Assembly: GCA_023055355.1 (NCBI GenBank)
Contig: JALJCS010000022.1
Span: 9,037,001 to 9,101,000, forward strand
From: Agelaius tricolor
Lineage: Eukaryota > Chordata > Aves > Passeriformes > Icteridae
Direction of reading: 5' to 3'
DNA: 64,000 nucleotides
This document shows, in pieces, positions 25,031 to 37,370 of this stretch. Below the pieces are notes generated by a model, which worked only from the letters and a program-made list of their open reading frames with translations, was not told where the DNA came from and ran no database searches. The position numbers and the translations under genes were made by a program. The first letter of the stretch is position 1, and the number at the start of each line of letters is the position of its first letter.

Positions 25031-28000
25031 AGCAAGGAGAACATTTAGCAAAATGTCCCCTCCGGCCCCAGCTGCAGGTTTAGGTGCTGTTTAAGCCTCT
25101 GAAAATCCCAGCATTAATGTCATGGTGGAGGTTGAATCTCTGGCTTCTGTCAGTCCAAACAGGCATCAGAGACAGGTCCCCAAAAAGCAAATCTATTAAA
25201 TGGTGTTAATTCAATGAACCTGCAGCAGATACAAAAGCTGTCACCTGATTAAATCACGTTTAAATTAGTGCTGTTATCTGTGGAAATAAAAGATGGGGCA
25301 GTTATCTGTGGAAATAAAAGATGCAGCCTTGGTGGAACACGTTTGCAAATCCTCCCAAGCCAAGGGAGCCGGGGCAGAGCCAACCTGTGGCACCTGCAGG
25401 CTCCCAGGAAGGATTCCCTGCAAGGCACAGCCAGAGCTGCTCCTGCCACAGCCCCATCCACACCAGCACAGCTGCAGCAAACTGAAACCTCAGCTTCTGG
25501 TCTTGTTGGCAAAGAATATAACCAAAAAATACCCCCAGGCAAAACCCTTCCCTTTGTTCTTAAAGCACCAGAACTGTGTAGCACAGCCCAGGGTCAGGGG
25601 GAAAAAAATCGTGGAACAGGTTACATGGAAAACAGTGATGCTCACCACACTGTGAGCTTGATTTTCCTTTTCTCAGCTCAGTAACAATGGCTTCTCTTTC
25701 CTATCACTGTCTTTTTTCCCATGCTGAAAATTGGTGGTTTTTATAAGGTATTTAGGAGGGTTTGTGGTCCAGAGGTACAACCACTCCTACCCACTGTATT
25801 TACAAGCTTTAAAGGAGAATATGAAGAGGGAGAAAAAAGTAATAATCCTGGTGTAAGTTATGCCTGTGCAAAAGGGAAGGGTGAAGGAGCAGGGTGGAGG
25901 CCACAAAGACCAAAGAGAGGGTGGGAGGGATGTCTGCACATCCTCTGGGAAGTGGGTGCTCCGTTCTGCTGTGCTCCAGATGCTCATAAATCTCCCACCC
26001 TGGTGAGGCAAGACGTGCCTTGAAGCAAAATGCTGCTCAATAGAAGATTGCTGCCACATAAATAACATTAAAATTGCCAGGACATCCCCATATCATGATT
26101 CTGGAGATCTCAGTTCCCAGCTGCACCCACCCAGAGGCAAATTAGGAATCAACAGTGAGGTAAATAATGGTTTTCAGGTTATGGCTACAGCTCCCCTGGG
26201 ACCAAAACTGGAACTTGGCTGAATGCAGACTTTTACTTTGTCTGTGTCACTTTAGTTACTACTATGCCTTTCTCAATTTTATTTAGCACACCATGAATGC
26301 CTTTTAAAACTGATAAATATAAAAATATAAACTGATCTTCCCCCTCCTTTTTCTGTGCAGTTTGAGAGCCCTGTTGGGACATCAGTTACATACACAAGGA
26401 CAGCTGACCCTTAGCACTGAAACCTTGAACAGAATCTACCTTTGGCAGTTCCCAGCCCTGCAGCTTTCCCTTTCCCTCTCACTCCCACCCCTCTGGGGGC
26501 AAGCTGCATCCTTGGGCATCCCTCTTTGAAAATGCTGAGCCCTGAAAAAGGCTCAGCACTTCCCAGTTCTGTTTCCCTAACTTGTAGCCTCTCTTTTTCA
26601 AAAATGAAAGAAGAAGAAAAAAAAAGACTGATTCAGGTTTTGGCAGCTCTCCTCTCACAGAAGAATATTCCACGCCTGCACACGAAAGGGAATTTTTAGT
26701 CAACCAGAAGAAAGAATCAAAATAAAAAACGCAAACAATTACCCCCAAAAAATTGCCACACTCAGTAGTTTTTGTGACTGCTGCTACTGGCTCAGTAGAG
26801 AGAGGCTGGTTCCTTGCCTAATCTTGAGCTCAGAAAAAGACAGATCATCTTTAAGTTTGCAGTGTTGTTGGCCCAGCTACAGAGGATAGGATTTCCCTCA
26901 AGCCTTTGCTCAGTGATGACTCCAAAAACAACAACTCGCCCCGAGGCTGGAAATTCTGCTTCAGAGGGATTTTGTTCGTGTTCCGTAAATGATACACAAA
27001 TTTTCATCTGAGTGGATGGAAAATGTTTGAAAGCTGCAGAAGGCAGGGAATGAGAGCAGTCCCGAGATGGAAATAATTTCCTTAATTCCTTGCAGCGCTG
27101 GTGTCACTTCCAGCCATCTGTTAGCTGGGAAGTCTCTGATAATCCAGGGAGCAGCCTGGGCAATGGAACCTCCTGAAAGCAGAGATCACAAAGAGTTCAC
27201 TTATTGCTCTACAGTAGGAAAGGAAGTGGGTGGGGGAAAGGAATGAAAGGATGAAACACGCAGCTCGTACCCTCCTGGCTCCAGGATAAAAGATTTGCTT
27301 TAAAGAAAACCCTGGTAATTTCATACTCCCTTAAGGAGAAATGGTGTCCAAGATGTGGAGTGAGCAGCAGTCAGAGGCAGGGTTCTGTGAGCCCAATTAT
27401 CTTCATTATGAGGTTAGATTGTCATTTTAACCCCACAGGTCTGGGGATTTTCCCAGCAGCCTGGTCAGGATGTTGAGAACAGCTTTTAGCAGTGGCTGGC
27501 TGAACACTGCAAGAAAAGCAACAGAGATGGGTTTCCCACCCCTCCAGGGAATGACTTGCACCAAAACTCTGCCCCTGACAGGTTCTCAGTCTCAGTGATA
27601 TCTGTAGCAGCGTTGCCTTTTGTCCTTCTTGTTTTGGGGTTTCATGTTGTTTGGTGTCTCTTTACAGACTAAGAGGGGCATGAGCTTCTCTCTGCTCTTG
27701 GCTGTCAGATCCAGCTCTGTGGCACCTCAGGTATGCCTAAAGGATATGTTTAGGTTGAGTGTAGTGCAGGGGTGTAAAAAATGTCTAAACCTAATATTCA
27801 AACCTTGGAAAAATGATGAAATCAGTAAATACAGAACAGGAAGTAAGAAAAATTTATGTTCAGATGTTCCTCTGGACTGCAGCTTGAGAAAGGACCTGAA
27901 AGGTTTCAATTTGTTGCCAAGTCAGTGGGGTTTTTGGTAACTCTGGGAGAGCCTCAGTGCTGCCATTGTTAACCTAAGTTGGTCAAACATTTCAAGTTCC

Positions 28001-28148
28001 TATCTCATCTTAGTCATGACATGGAAAAACACTTGAAATCTCTCTAATCAAATGGTTCACCAGCTGAGATAGGCCTGATGAAAACCACATTTGCTAATGC
28101 TGATAGAGCTTGAGCTCAGCTCCTGCCAGCTGAAGTGCAGCCTGGCAC

Positions 28149-28193
28149 TTGGACGTGTCACCCTTGGACGTGTCACCCTTGGATGTGTCACCC
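28149..28193 (+). repeat. 15-bp tandem repeat, three copies
   Basis: TTGGACGTGTCACCC three times in a row, the third copy with one C-to-T change. Short and recent. Confidence 0.95.
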
Positions 28194-29650
28194 TGTCCAG
28201 GGCACACTGACCACCACAATCCCCCATGGATGCCTTGGGGAAAATGTGCCCCCAGGGGCTGCCATGCTCCAGCAAGGGGACAAACTGGCAGTTTCTGCAT
28301 GAAATTTGTATGGCAAAGAAAACAGGAGCCTCGTGTCTGGCATCACCCCCCTGACAGCAGTGGTGGTGCCTGCCTGAGGCACAGAGCAGTGCAAAATCCC
28401 CATCCCCAGCCCTGAGCCCACAGCTCTGCTCTTCCCAGCCAGCCTTTCCTGCTGGTTTGCAGAGCTCTGTGCCAGGTGAAACAAGAGCCTGAGAGTACAC
28501 AGGGCTCAGGCAGGTGCAGGGTTCAATTTTGGGCACATCACCTCTGGAAAGGTTGCAGTGATGCCTCAGGTTTGGCTTTTCTATTTTTCCCATTCTGTGC
28601 TGCTTTAGTGTGTGGGTCTGGGCTTCACATCAGGGGATGCTGAGCTCTGTGCACAGAGCAGGGAGACAAAACAATTCCTGCTCCAGCTGGGCACCAAGGA
28701 CAAATGATCCAAATCTCAGCCCAAGAGCACAAACCCCGTGGGCTGGAGAGAGAAAAACAAGCAGGGTGGGACTGCAGGGGCTAAAGCTGGAATAGGACAA
28801 TTAAATCCAAGATGCAAATGGAGCAGAACGGATAAAAGTGAGAGACCCTGTGACCAGTTGTGCATTTTGGGACCATTTTGGTTCATCTTGTCTGGGCTCT
28901 TGTGCTGTCCAAGGCGGATCCATGGAGACCTTTTAACAAATCCCTACTTTATTCTTTAGCTCAGTTCAGCCTCTGTTCTAGGGCAGCCTTCTCAAGGCAT
29001 AGAGTGTGGCAGGAACAGGGGTAAGAGCTGTCAGCATCCTGGTCACTGCTTCCTGCAGGAAATGTCCTGACTTTGGGGGCTCAGCTGGGCACAGCACACA
29101 GCAGGGGTGAAGGTTTGTGTCACAAAGCATGTTATCAGAGTGCTATCTGCTCTACCATGCCAACTTTCAGAGCAATTTTAATCTTAGTGCACGGGGATCC
29201 CCCCAAGTTTTGATCAGAGCAGCATCAGCTGACGGCAGAGCCACTTCAGCAGAGTTTTGCTGTCTCTGAGCTGCATTTCCTGCGGACAGAAAGGGCACCA
29301 AGTGCGCTGCATTTGAGGAACAAGCAGCTTGAGACCTTCCCCTGCTGGGAATCTCTTTCCAAGCCCCGAATCCCTGCGAGTTGTTTAGCCGAGAGCCAGG
29401 AGAGGGTGCTGCTAATGTTGGCAATGCTCCCGTTCCTCCTGCCAGGAGCCGCTTTCCCTGCCTCTTCCCGAGCCCCTCGGAATGGGAATGGGGCACTTTT
29501 GAACTCCTGGCTGCCGTGGATTTGGGCAGGATCGGTGAGGACAGAAGAGCCCTGATGAGAAGCATCTTTCCCTTAATTACAGCCAGACGGGAGCCATGGG
29601 AACCGCGGCTGCAGCTGCGTGGCAGCACAGCAAAGTCCCAGAAATCCTCG

Positions 29651-29698
29651 GGATCAAGGATGGGATAAAGGATGGGATCAAGGATGGGATAAAGGATG
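29651..29698 (+). repeat. 12-bp tandem repeat, four copies, alternating variants
   Basis: Two variants, GGATCAAGGATG and GGATAAAGGATG, alternate twice, so the real amplified unit is 24 bp. Confidence 0.95.
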
Positions 29699-32600
29699 CC
29701 CCACAGCTCGCTTTGCACCGCGGCTTTGCCAAGAGCCCTGGGACATGAGCTGTGCTGGATGCAAACAAGAGGAACTGCCCCTGGCATGGGGAAATCATCG
29801 CTGTCATGTAAACAGGGCTTCTGGTTTGTCAGGGGGGACATTGGGCCAAAAATGCATCCCTTTGTAGGGCTTGCTGCCCTGCTTTAGGATGAAAAGAGTT
29901 ATAAACAATTTATAAAAGGGAGTTTATACCACTTTTCATCTTTGGATCAGTCACACAATTATACAGGACCTCTCTGCATCACTGACATAAACAGTTTTTA
30001 GCCCACTTAAAATGTCTGAATTGTCAGTAAAAAACCAAGCACGTTCCAAACCGCTATCCAGACAGGAACATTAAAATCTTTTTCTCTCCCCCCCACTCTG
30101 ATTTTTCAAACTCTCTTTCTCCACATCAGTGCAATGAAAGAAATGCAGCAGGAACAAAAGAAATGGAGATGGAGCAGGCACAAGAAGCATCTTCCCTTGT
30201 CCACCTTCCCCTGACTCACTGCAATTTGTTCAGAGCCCAGGCAGAAGTGAGCCCCACTGTGCCATTCCTTCTTCCAAGAAAAAAAAAAACCCCACACACG
30301 AGGGCAGAGTGTAAACTGTGAGAGCTGAACATGGGAACATCATGGGACATGAAGCCATCTCAACCCCAACTCTGCTCAGAACATAAAACACCTGTCAGCA
30401 CATAGATTTGGTGTATTTGTAGAATATTTTTTATTTTTTTTTAGCTGAGAAACACAAAATAGGGTAGAGTTTAAGGCATGCAATCAGGCATGAAACTTCT
30501 CTTGCTTGTTTTGTGCGCTCATACCTTCAGTGTAAGTTCTATGAGAGGGAGTAGATCCTATCTTTAATCTCTACATGAAGCAACTCTGAGCACCCACTTA
30601 CAGCCTGAGGTTGGATGCAATATTTACAGTTCCTGGAATAAGGATTTACTCCCAGGGAAACAGTTCTTTTTCTGTCTGTGTGATTTGTTCTGTGCCACGT
30701 GGAGCAAGGTTGTAGTAATACCAATTTTCCCCACATATACACAAATTGCAATTACAGACATCTGCTTGCATGGGTTTAATTTGATTGCCCTTTTAGTGAA
30801 AAATACAGATAATCTAATGAATAGGAAAAACATCTTTGCTTTCTGCACATTGCAAGTCTATTCGTGGGTGTTGTAGAGAAATCAAACAAACCCAGGCACC
30901 ACAACAAGAATGGTGCAATCAACTCTTTACCTCTGAGGTAAAAGGGCAACTCAAAGATGAAGAATTTTTTGGGTTAAGGTACCTTAGGTTAGAAACATAA
31001 TAGGTATTGAAATAAACATGATAGGATTTAGAGATGCTGCTAAAAGATCCATTTCCATTTCAGTAACTTTCATCCTGGGGTAGTGTAAAGCACCTTTGTG
31101 TCTACTCCTGTGGGGCATTTGCTCTGAGCAAGCAAAGACAGGACCTGAAAGGGAACATATTGCCAAGGAAATATTGTTCATAAGCAGCTACAAACTTATT
31201 GTCTCTCTTTAACACCCCACCTTTGTTCAGAAGGCTCCTGGTTTTGTTTTCTATTATTACCCTTTTAAAACATGACAGTCAAAGACTCTCCTGCCTTGCT
31301 CATGCATTTTTAAAATCAATATGATTAAAAATGAATCTACTGTGCATCCATGTGATGAATGTGGTAAGAGCTCGTTCTGCATCTTTCCCATGAACGTCCC
31401 CATGCTGAATTTTTCAGTATCACTAAGATTAATGCAGCAAACACTGGGAGAATACAAATCCCTAGTCCTAAACTGGTTGAGCTGCCCACTCCCAAGGGCT
31501 TCAATGCTATCAGAAGTTCTGTCCTCTGCTGTGGCAGGCATTAGGAGCTTTGTTTTTACAGTGGATTTTCAAAAGAGGCAATCCTGAGATTACAAATAGT
31601 TGGCAAGTCCAGAACTGGATGGTCCCATTTCCAAGGCCCCAGCAGAAGGAAAAAAATAAAATCATGCACATGTTTAGTTCATTCTTATTCAGTAAAACAT
31701 TGAAATACAGCTTAAGCATGAGGTCAAATACCACTGAAAGTGCCTGAAGTAATGAGACTTCACCATTAAATCTTTCAAGAGCATAAAAAGAACATTAACT
31801 CAGTGCATAAGAATTACACCTTGCAACATGCATGTTATGGAGGCACTGACCTCTTCTTTTGATTTCCTAAAAATGAACAGGGCATGAAGCTCTAGGGGAA
31901 GAATCAGAACTTCCATCCCCACTTTTAACTAGGGAAAAGCCCATGGAAACCATTTTCCTTACACAATACCTGCAAGAGTGGCTCAGAGTTAAAAGAAATA
32001 CTCAAGTCTACCAAGTGAGTCTGCATTCTCAAAAATTACAAACTAGACTTAGATTTTTAAACATTGATTGTGACAGCAATGTATGAAACATATCTGGCCT
32101 TTCTGACAAAAAAAAAAAAAGTACAAAATGTTCAAAAGCCAACTGTGCATTTAGATTAGCCAGCACATAAACAAAAGTTCAAGACAAGCAGTGCAAAAAA
32201 TGGAAGAGTAAATAATGAGAGAGTGGGAAACAGCCAGACTACAGCTGTGAAGCTTGTAAATAGAGCAAGTAGCTAATACACTTTCCCAGCTTAAACTGCA
32301 ATTTAGTAACAACTGCAGTGAATTAATCAAAAAATACATGAACACACGAAAACCTCTATGCCAAAATGTGCTTTGCAGTGCTGACACATTCCCAGGACAG
32401 CATGGAATGTTCATTGGGAATGGGAATTGGTCTTTTTCTACCAACCTTTGATTGCACAGGGCAGAAATAAACTCCCCTTGCTCTTGAGCTTGATCTGAGT
32501 GGGTGAACCCCAAACCCAACTCCCTGTTCCACTGCAGCTCTCCAAAATCACAATTAGGAAACCCTGAAATATTTGAGTGGGGCAAAAAAAAAATTCTGCA

Positions 32601-33559
32601 GGGTGATTTTAGCAGGAAAAAAAAAAAAAAAAAAAAGAGTAAAACAAAAGCAGATTTGGTGTGTTGGTCCTTGGCCAAAGCACTGCTGGTGCCCAGAGCA
32701 GGACTGGTCAGGAGACCTGGGAGAGACCAGATGCTTCCTGATAGCAGCACCTGATGTCACACTGGTATGAGGGACAAAGCCAGGCTTTGCTGAGACCAGT
32801 GTGCCCTGAGAGGGAGATTTACTCATTTGCTGTCACATTTCCTAATGGCAGTTAGGAGCTCTTCAGAGATTCTGCCTCTTTTAGAGCCCTTGTGCCCAAG
32901 GGAGTAGAGGTTATCCCATCCTCTGAAGAAGGTGATTGTCTACTGCAAAAAAAAAGGGGAAATTTAGGAGAACAAAAATGAAAATCATGACTAGGGAAGT
33001 GTTTTGATTCAGCAATAAAGGCAAAGCAAAACAGACATCACCCTGAAAGAACAAAGTCACACAGGAAGGGATTGGATTCTACTGAGCTTAACCCTGAAAG
33101 ATGCTGTCCCTTTATGATTAAATTTGCTGTGAATGACTCACCCACAAACTAATGTGAAATGTTCTCCTCAGCTGCTTCTCCCAGCAGTTCAGGATGTAAA
33201 AGCTAGTCCCAAATAAAAATTACAAGGCAAAAAATAAAAACCCAACCACGCTATCTCCCGTTTCTCATCACCAAGATGCCTCACAAAGGAAAATAAAAGA
33301 CTTTAAAGCATTTTAACTTGTGAAGTATGAAAGGCAATTCATGCTAGGGAGGAATACCTCAGCCTTTTAGCTGGGGAACAGTCCTTCCATGGGTGCCTGG
33401 TTAATAGCTATCATGCAAAAACAATTAGTCATTCAAGCAATTAAGAAGGTAAGTATCTCCTAAAAAGGTTCTGAGCTAAATGCAACTGCTATGAACCTAG
33501 ACTGTTCCTGAGTGTAATTTCCTTATTGTATGGCCTCTCCTGAGGAGATCCATTGTGTC

Positions 33560-33706
33560 TCATGTGTTGTAAATTCTGGATGCTCTTTTAGCTGCAGTCT
33601 GAGCCTCTGGGGAGTTCTCCTCTTGCTCCTCACTCTTCTTCTGGTTTAGGAAGATGTCTGACTTCAGGAAGCGGCTGTAGCTGTCATACTTCATGAGGTT
33701 GAATAT
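33560..33706 (-). CDS. RGS10: RGS10 exon 5: end of RGS domain and C-terminus
   Basis: Encodes the last 48 residues, [20 protein letters not shown] to KRASRIYNT, then TGA at 33560-33562. The first part completes the RGS fold; the tail is acidic ([10 protein letters not shown]) and then basic. The KRAS-R motif holds the serine known as a PKA site that sends human RGS10 to the nucleus (S168 in the 173-residue isoform, residue 176 here). The acceptor is TTCCCAG before 33706. Together the five exons make a 181-residue protein, the length of the longer human isoform. Confidence 0.96.
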   Translation of the reverse strand: MFNLMKYDSYSRFLKSDIFLNQKKSEEQEENSPEAQTAAKRASRIYNT

Positions 33707-36700
33707 CTGGGAAGAGAGGGGAAAGAATACAAAGCAAATGAGCTCAGTAAAATGAGATTTTCAATGAGAAGGATGCTTTAATTCCAATGTACTGTCTGCA
33801 CAATGTTCTGTCTGTACTAGAGCATTACATTTAAAAAAAATACACTTGCAGCTCTCCAAGGGGCAGCATGTAGCAAACAATGCTGGTTCCATGGTCACTG
33901 CCTGGCTGTAACATCCACATTAGTTTAAAAATCAAAGTATGCTTTTCACAATAGCCAACTTTGCACACCTGATACTGAAGGTGAGAGGTGCCATGCCTGG
34001 GTCAGGGAGGAGATGCTCAGATGCCCCTGCAGGTGTCTGGAAGGCACTCAGAGGGACAAAGCAGAGCTCTCAAGAAGGAGAGAGGGGTGCCCTCTGTGCA
34101 CCTTTCTGCTGCAGTGACTCCTGAGTGCTGCAGAGTAACTCATGCAGAGCACTGGATAACTAAGGAAAGCCTCTGAGTAATTTACACAAACACTGAAACA
34201 GCTGGTTTAGCCAATATTCCTTAAACCTTCACCAATCTTCCCACCCTTGTTAGACAAAATGCCAAGAGTGGTCTCAGGCCAGATGAGAAATCTGGAACCT
34301 GCCACAAAGAGCTGACCTGGTACAGATGTGCTTTGCCAGTTAAAATGTGGGTTTAAATTGCTGGTGGATTAAATTTGTGTAAATACACTTTTCACCAGGC
34401 CAAGAGCTTCTCACAGCCAGCATGGAAACACAAAGTCAGCCTCAAGTACAGCTTTTCACTCCCAGGGCTTGAGTTCAGGCTCATCCCTCAGCATCACTTC
34501 TGCTCTTCTATTTATACCCAATATCCTGCAGACAAAAAAAACCAAACCTACAACTCTTTTGGAGTTTTCTGAAAACAAAAGGGATGGGAGAGGAGCCTGG
34601 AATCTGTTCAGGTGTCAAGGTCAGGACTATATTTTGCTTGGTGTTGAAACAGAGGGGAAGGGAAAAAAGTAAACTTCAAAACTGTAATTGAGGCAAAACC
34701 AAAGCCAGCCTCACCCTCAGTCTATTATTTCACTGGTGGAGCCTCTCTGAGTCATGGTTCAGGACAGATTTTTTTTTTTTTTTTTGATACTCAGAATAAC
34801 TGAATTTCCAAGACAAATTCCTGGGTTCTCACCTGAAGGTGTGGCTACTCCATGTGTGGATAACTCAGCTTTACCTTTACAGGCCTCACTTCTAACTGAT
34901 AGTACAATCAGCTAACACAACTCTTTGCTAGGAGTAAAAAAACAATCTCAAACTGCTTTTTCATTTCACATCCTCGAGGAACCTGGACAGATGCAGGCAA
35001 ACACCTAAAATCTGACTGTTCTTGTCTGTGCATTTGCTGAAATAGCTCCCTTACAAGTAAATTACTAACCAGTAATTTACTGGATTTTACTAACCGGTGT
35101 TTGTTTACATATTTAAATATTTAAGCTATTTTCTAAAACTGTGGAAATATTATTCTTTAAGATACATATTGGAATGTGAAAAAAATCCCAAAACACCCAC
35201 TCTGTGTAGAGCCTGATCTTCAGGGTCTGAACTCTTCCTGAGTTAAGCAAAGTCAAATTATGCCTCCTGGCACTGGCTAACTACAATATAATTAAATTTA
35301 TCCAACCAGCTCAAGGGGAAAAAAAAATAAGAACTTAGACCCCTCTTGTTCCTGGTATCACTTGAAGCATCTCCCAGAGAGAAAGAGCATTGAAGATGAA
35401 GATCTTCTGCAGTCTGGCCAGCCAAATACACAGAGCAGAGTTCACAATCCTGTGCCAAAGCAGAACCCTCTTTTCCCCCTCCCTCCCTGCCTTTGTGGAG
35501 CAGGAACATTTACCCCACAGGCATTCTGGAGCACGTGGGTTCCTGTGAGCCACTCTCACCCCACTCCATCCAGCACAAACAAATGGCCTGGGGGCACCCC
35601 ATGGGCAGCAGCCAACCCCAGCAGTGTCCCCAGTTAAACCAGGAGCACCAGCACACCCCAGCAGTGTCCCCAGTTAAACCAGGAGCTCTCTGGGAGCAGC
35701 AGCCAACCCCAGCAGTGTCCCCAGTTAAACCAGGAGCTCTCTGGGAGCAGCAGCACACCCCAGCAGTGTCCCCAGTTAAACCAGGAGCTCTCTGGGAGCA
35801 GCAGCCAACCCCAGCGGTGTCCCCAGTTAAACCAGGAGCTCTCTGCAGAATGAAGCTCCTGTTACCAGCACTGCTGTACACCAGGCTGGGGCCTTCCAGC
35901 TCTGCCTTTTTCTCCTCCAGACCCACAGTGCCAGCAGTGCTCAGCTCCTGCTCTTCAGAGAGCAAATTGCACCACTCCCATAACTTTATAAGGATTGAAA
36001 ACTGGAGAAGACCATAACTCTTCTGAGCCATTATCTAACAGCAATAAACAGTAGCTTCAAGCACTGGAAACTTGCAATGACCCATAAATGCTCTGCATGT
36101 GTTTTTAAAAGCTCACAGATTTTCTTCCCACACTGGAGGGATTTCTCTATCACTAGCCCAGTATGTTTCCAGTTCAGGTATTACTGATCCTTGGCTCTCC
36201 ATGTGCATGTCATTTATAAAATAGCAAATATTTTAACTCCAGAACTCTCTCCAGCTCCACTCACCCTGAACTGTAGTGCTTAGATCTACCAGAACATGTC
36301 CTTCCCTTTACCCAGGTCAGAACTTTTTCCATTAAAAACTCTTTTCTTCACATTGAAATAGGTTTCAGGTATTTCCACTGCTAATGTCTTGGAATCTGCC
36401 TGAAGAACAGCAGAACCTTTGCTCCTCAGACCCCTCCAAGTGCCCCAGCCAGTGTATTCAACACCTGATTGAAATGGGCTGAAAACACTGTTTAAATCAC
36501 TGAGCTGTTTCTCCACAAAAGGAAAGAGCCAAATGGAAAATACAGGTAGTCCTGAGGATGGTACAGGAATTAAAAATAGTACTGCAAGTGCTGGAAAGCT
36601 GCAGATAAGAATGACTCACTTCATAACTTATGCTTTGAAATCAGCTGAATATCAAGAAAATTTACCACCTAAAGACATGCCTGCAAAATTTCTAATTTCT

Positions 36701-37226
36701 ACCAGACCTCCCAGGTTCTTTAGAGAAAGGCAAAGCAGAAACCAATTCCTCCAAGTCTTGCATGTTGCACAAAGAGGAGGGTTTTCAGAAAACTGGGCTA
36801 CATTCATATCAAGATAAATACCAAAGCAAAGTAAAATGAAGAAATTTGAGCTCTCAAGGAAACCAGGGGCAACTACAGAAACAAACATCAGCAATGACTC
36901 AGAGCAAGTGAATACACAGGAAAACAAAGGCACTGAGCTAGTCAGGATGATTCTCAAGCTACCCACGCAGGAACCCTGGAGAGAACTCCAGCCAGTTATC
37001 CAGGAAAGCCCTGAGCTGGAATTAGAATGATTTTATTGAGTCTCTTAATTAATTGGTCATAGTGAGATGGGGCCAAGAACCTGGAATATCTCAGAGCAGC
37101 TGCATTAATATCCCCAACCTGACAACCCAGCTCTGTGCTTACCTGTTCAATCATGGCTAGAAAGCAGAGCTCACTAAAACCAGCCAAAAATGAATGAAAC
37201 TGTGTTACTGAAATAAATAACTGTAC
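33707..37226 (-). other. RGS10: RGS10 intron 4
   Basis: A 3.5-kb GT-AG intron (donor GTACAG). It contains the 51-bp minisatellite at 35.6-35.8 kb and a T17 run near 34770. No other gene is seen. Confidence 0.85.
35605..35845 (+). repeat. 51-bp minisatellite, five copies, in RGS10 intron 4
   Basis: CCCCAGCAGTGTCCCCAGTT starts at 35616, 35656, 35707, 35758 and 35809. The full unit is 51 bp; the first copy lacks 11 bases. Because 51 is a multiple of three, both strands stay open and produce 17-residue protein repeats (QQPTPAVSPVKPGALWE on plus). It lies within an intron and has no start or splice context, so it is unlikely to be translated. Confidence 0.95.
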
Positions 37227-37370
37227 CTGGTCCTGGAGCTTCTGGAACATGAGAGGGTGAGGAGTCTCCAGGATGGTCTCACTCAGACGGGACTGCCCTT
37301 CAACATTGACCTGGGAGGAAGCTTTGCTGGACAGGAAAGTCATGTAAATCTCTTTAGCTTTTTCCTGCAT
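37227..37370 (-). CDS. RGS10: RGS10 exon 4: RGS domain core
   Basis: Encodes 48 residues from [20 protein letters not shown] to MFQKLQDQ. This is the central RGS domain, including the VNVEGQSRL stretch that contributes to the G-alpha binding surface in RGS proteins. It starts right after TTTTGCAG and ends at CAG before donor GTACAG. Both boundaries are phase 0. It has a few substitutions relative to the human protein as I recall it ([10 protein letters not shown] for NEKILEEPHP) and is otherwise the same. Confidence 0.96.

Larger units (their letters stand above)
25031..33559. other. Intergenic stretch before the RGS10 3' end
   Basis: No exon recognised. It holds two short tandem arrays (28.1 and 29.7 kb, listed separately), a pure A20 run at 32617-32636 and a GC-richer part at about 29.2-29.7 kb with a few CpGs. 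The 224-codon minus frame at 29167-29841 contains the short tandem array and lacks any familiar domain. The last few hundred bases should include the RGS10 3' UTR; no AATAAA is seen on the minus strand within about 500 nt of the stop, only the variant CATAAA at 33111-33116. Confidence 0.45.

Noticed and set aside
24188..25051. 287-codon minus frame, Pro/Asn/His-rich
   Set aside because: It reads through the 28-bp minisatellite and a CR1 fragment. A 28-bp unit rotates the frame, and the companion frame is open as well, so this is a repeat artefact.
29167..29841. 224-codon minus frame
   Set aside because: Includes the 12-bp tandem repeat and lacks any familiar motif. Overlapping plus frames are equally long in parts.
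15661..35845. CRISPR-like regular repeats
   Set aside because: All arrays are direct tandem repeats with no unique spacers, in a vertebrate genome; they are minisatellites.
36533..36817. 94-codon plus frame in RGS10 intron 4
   Set aside because: No homology recognised, no splice or promoter context, and antisense to RGS10.
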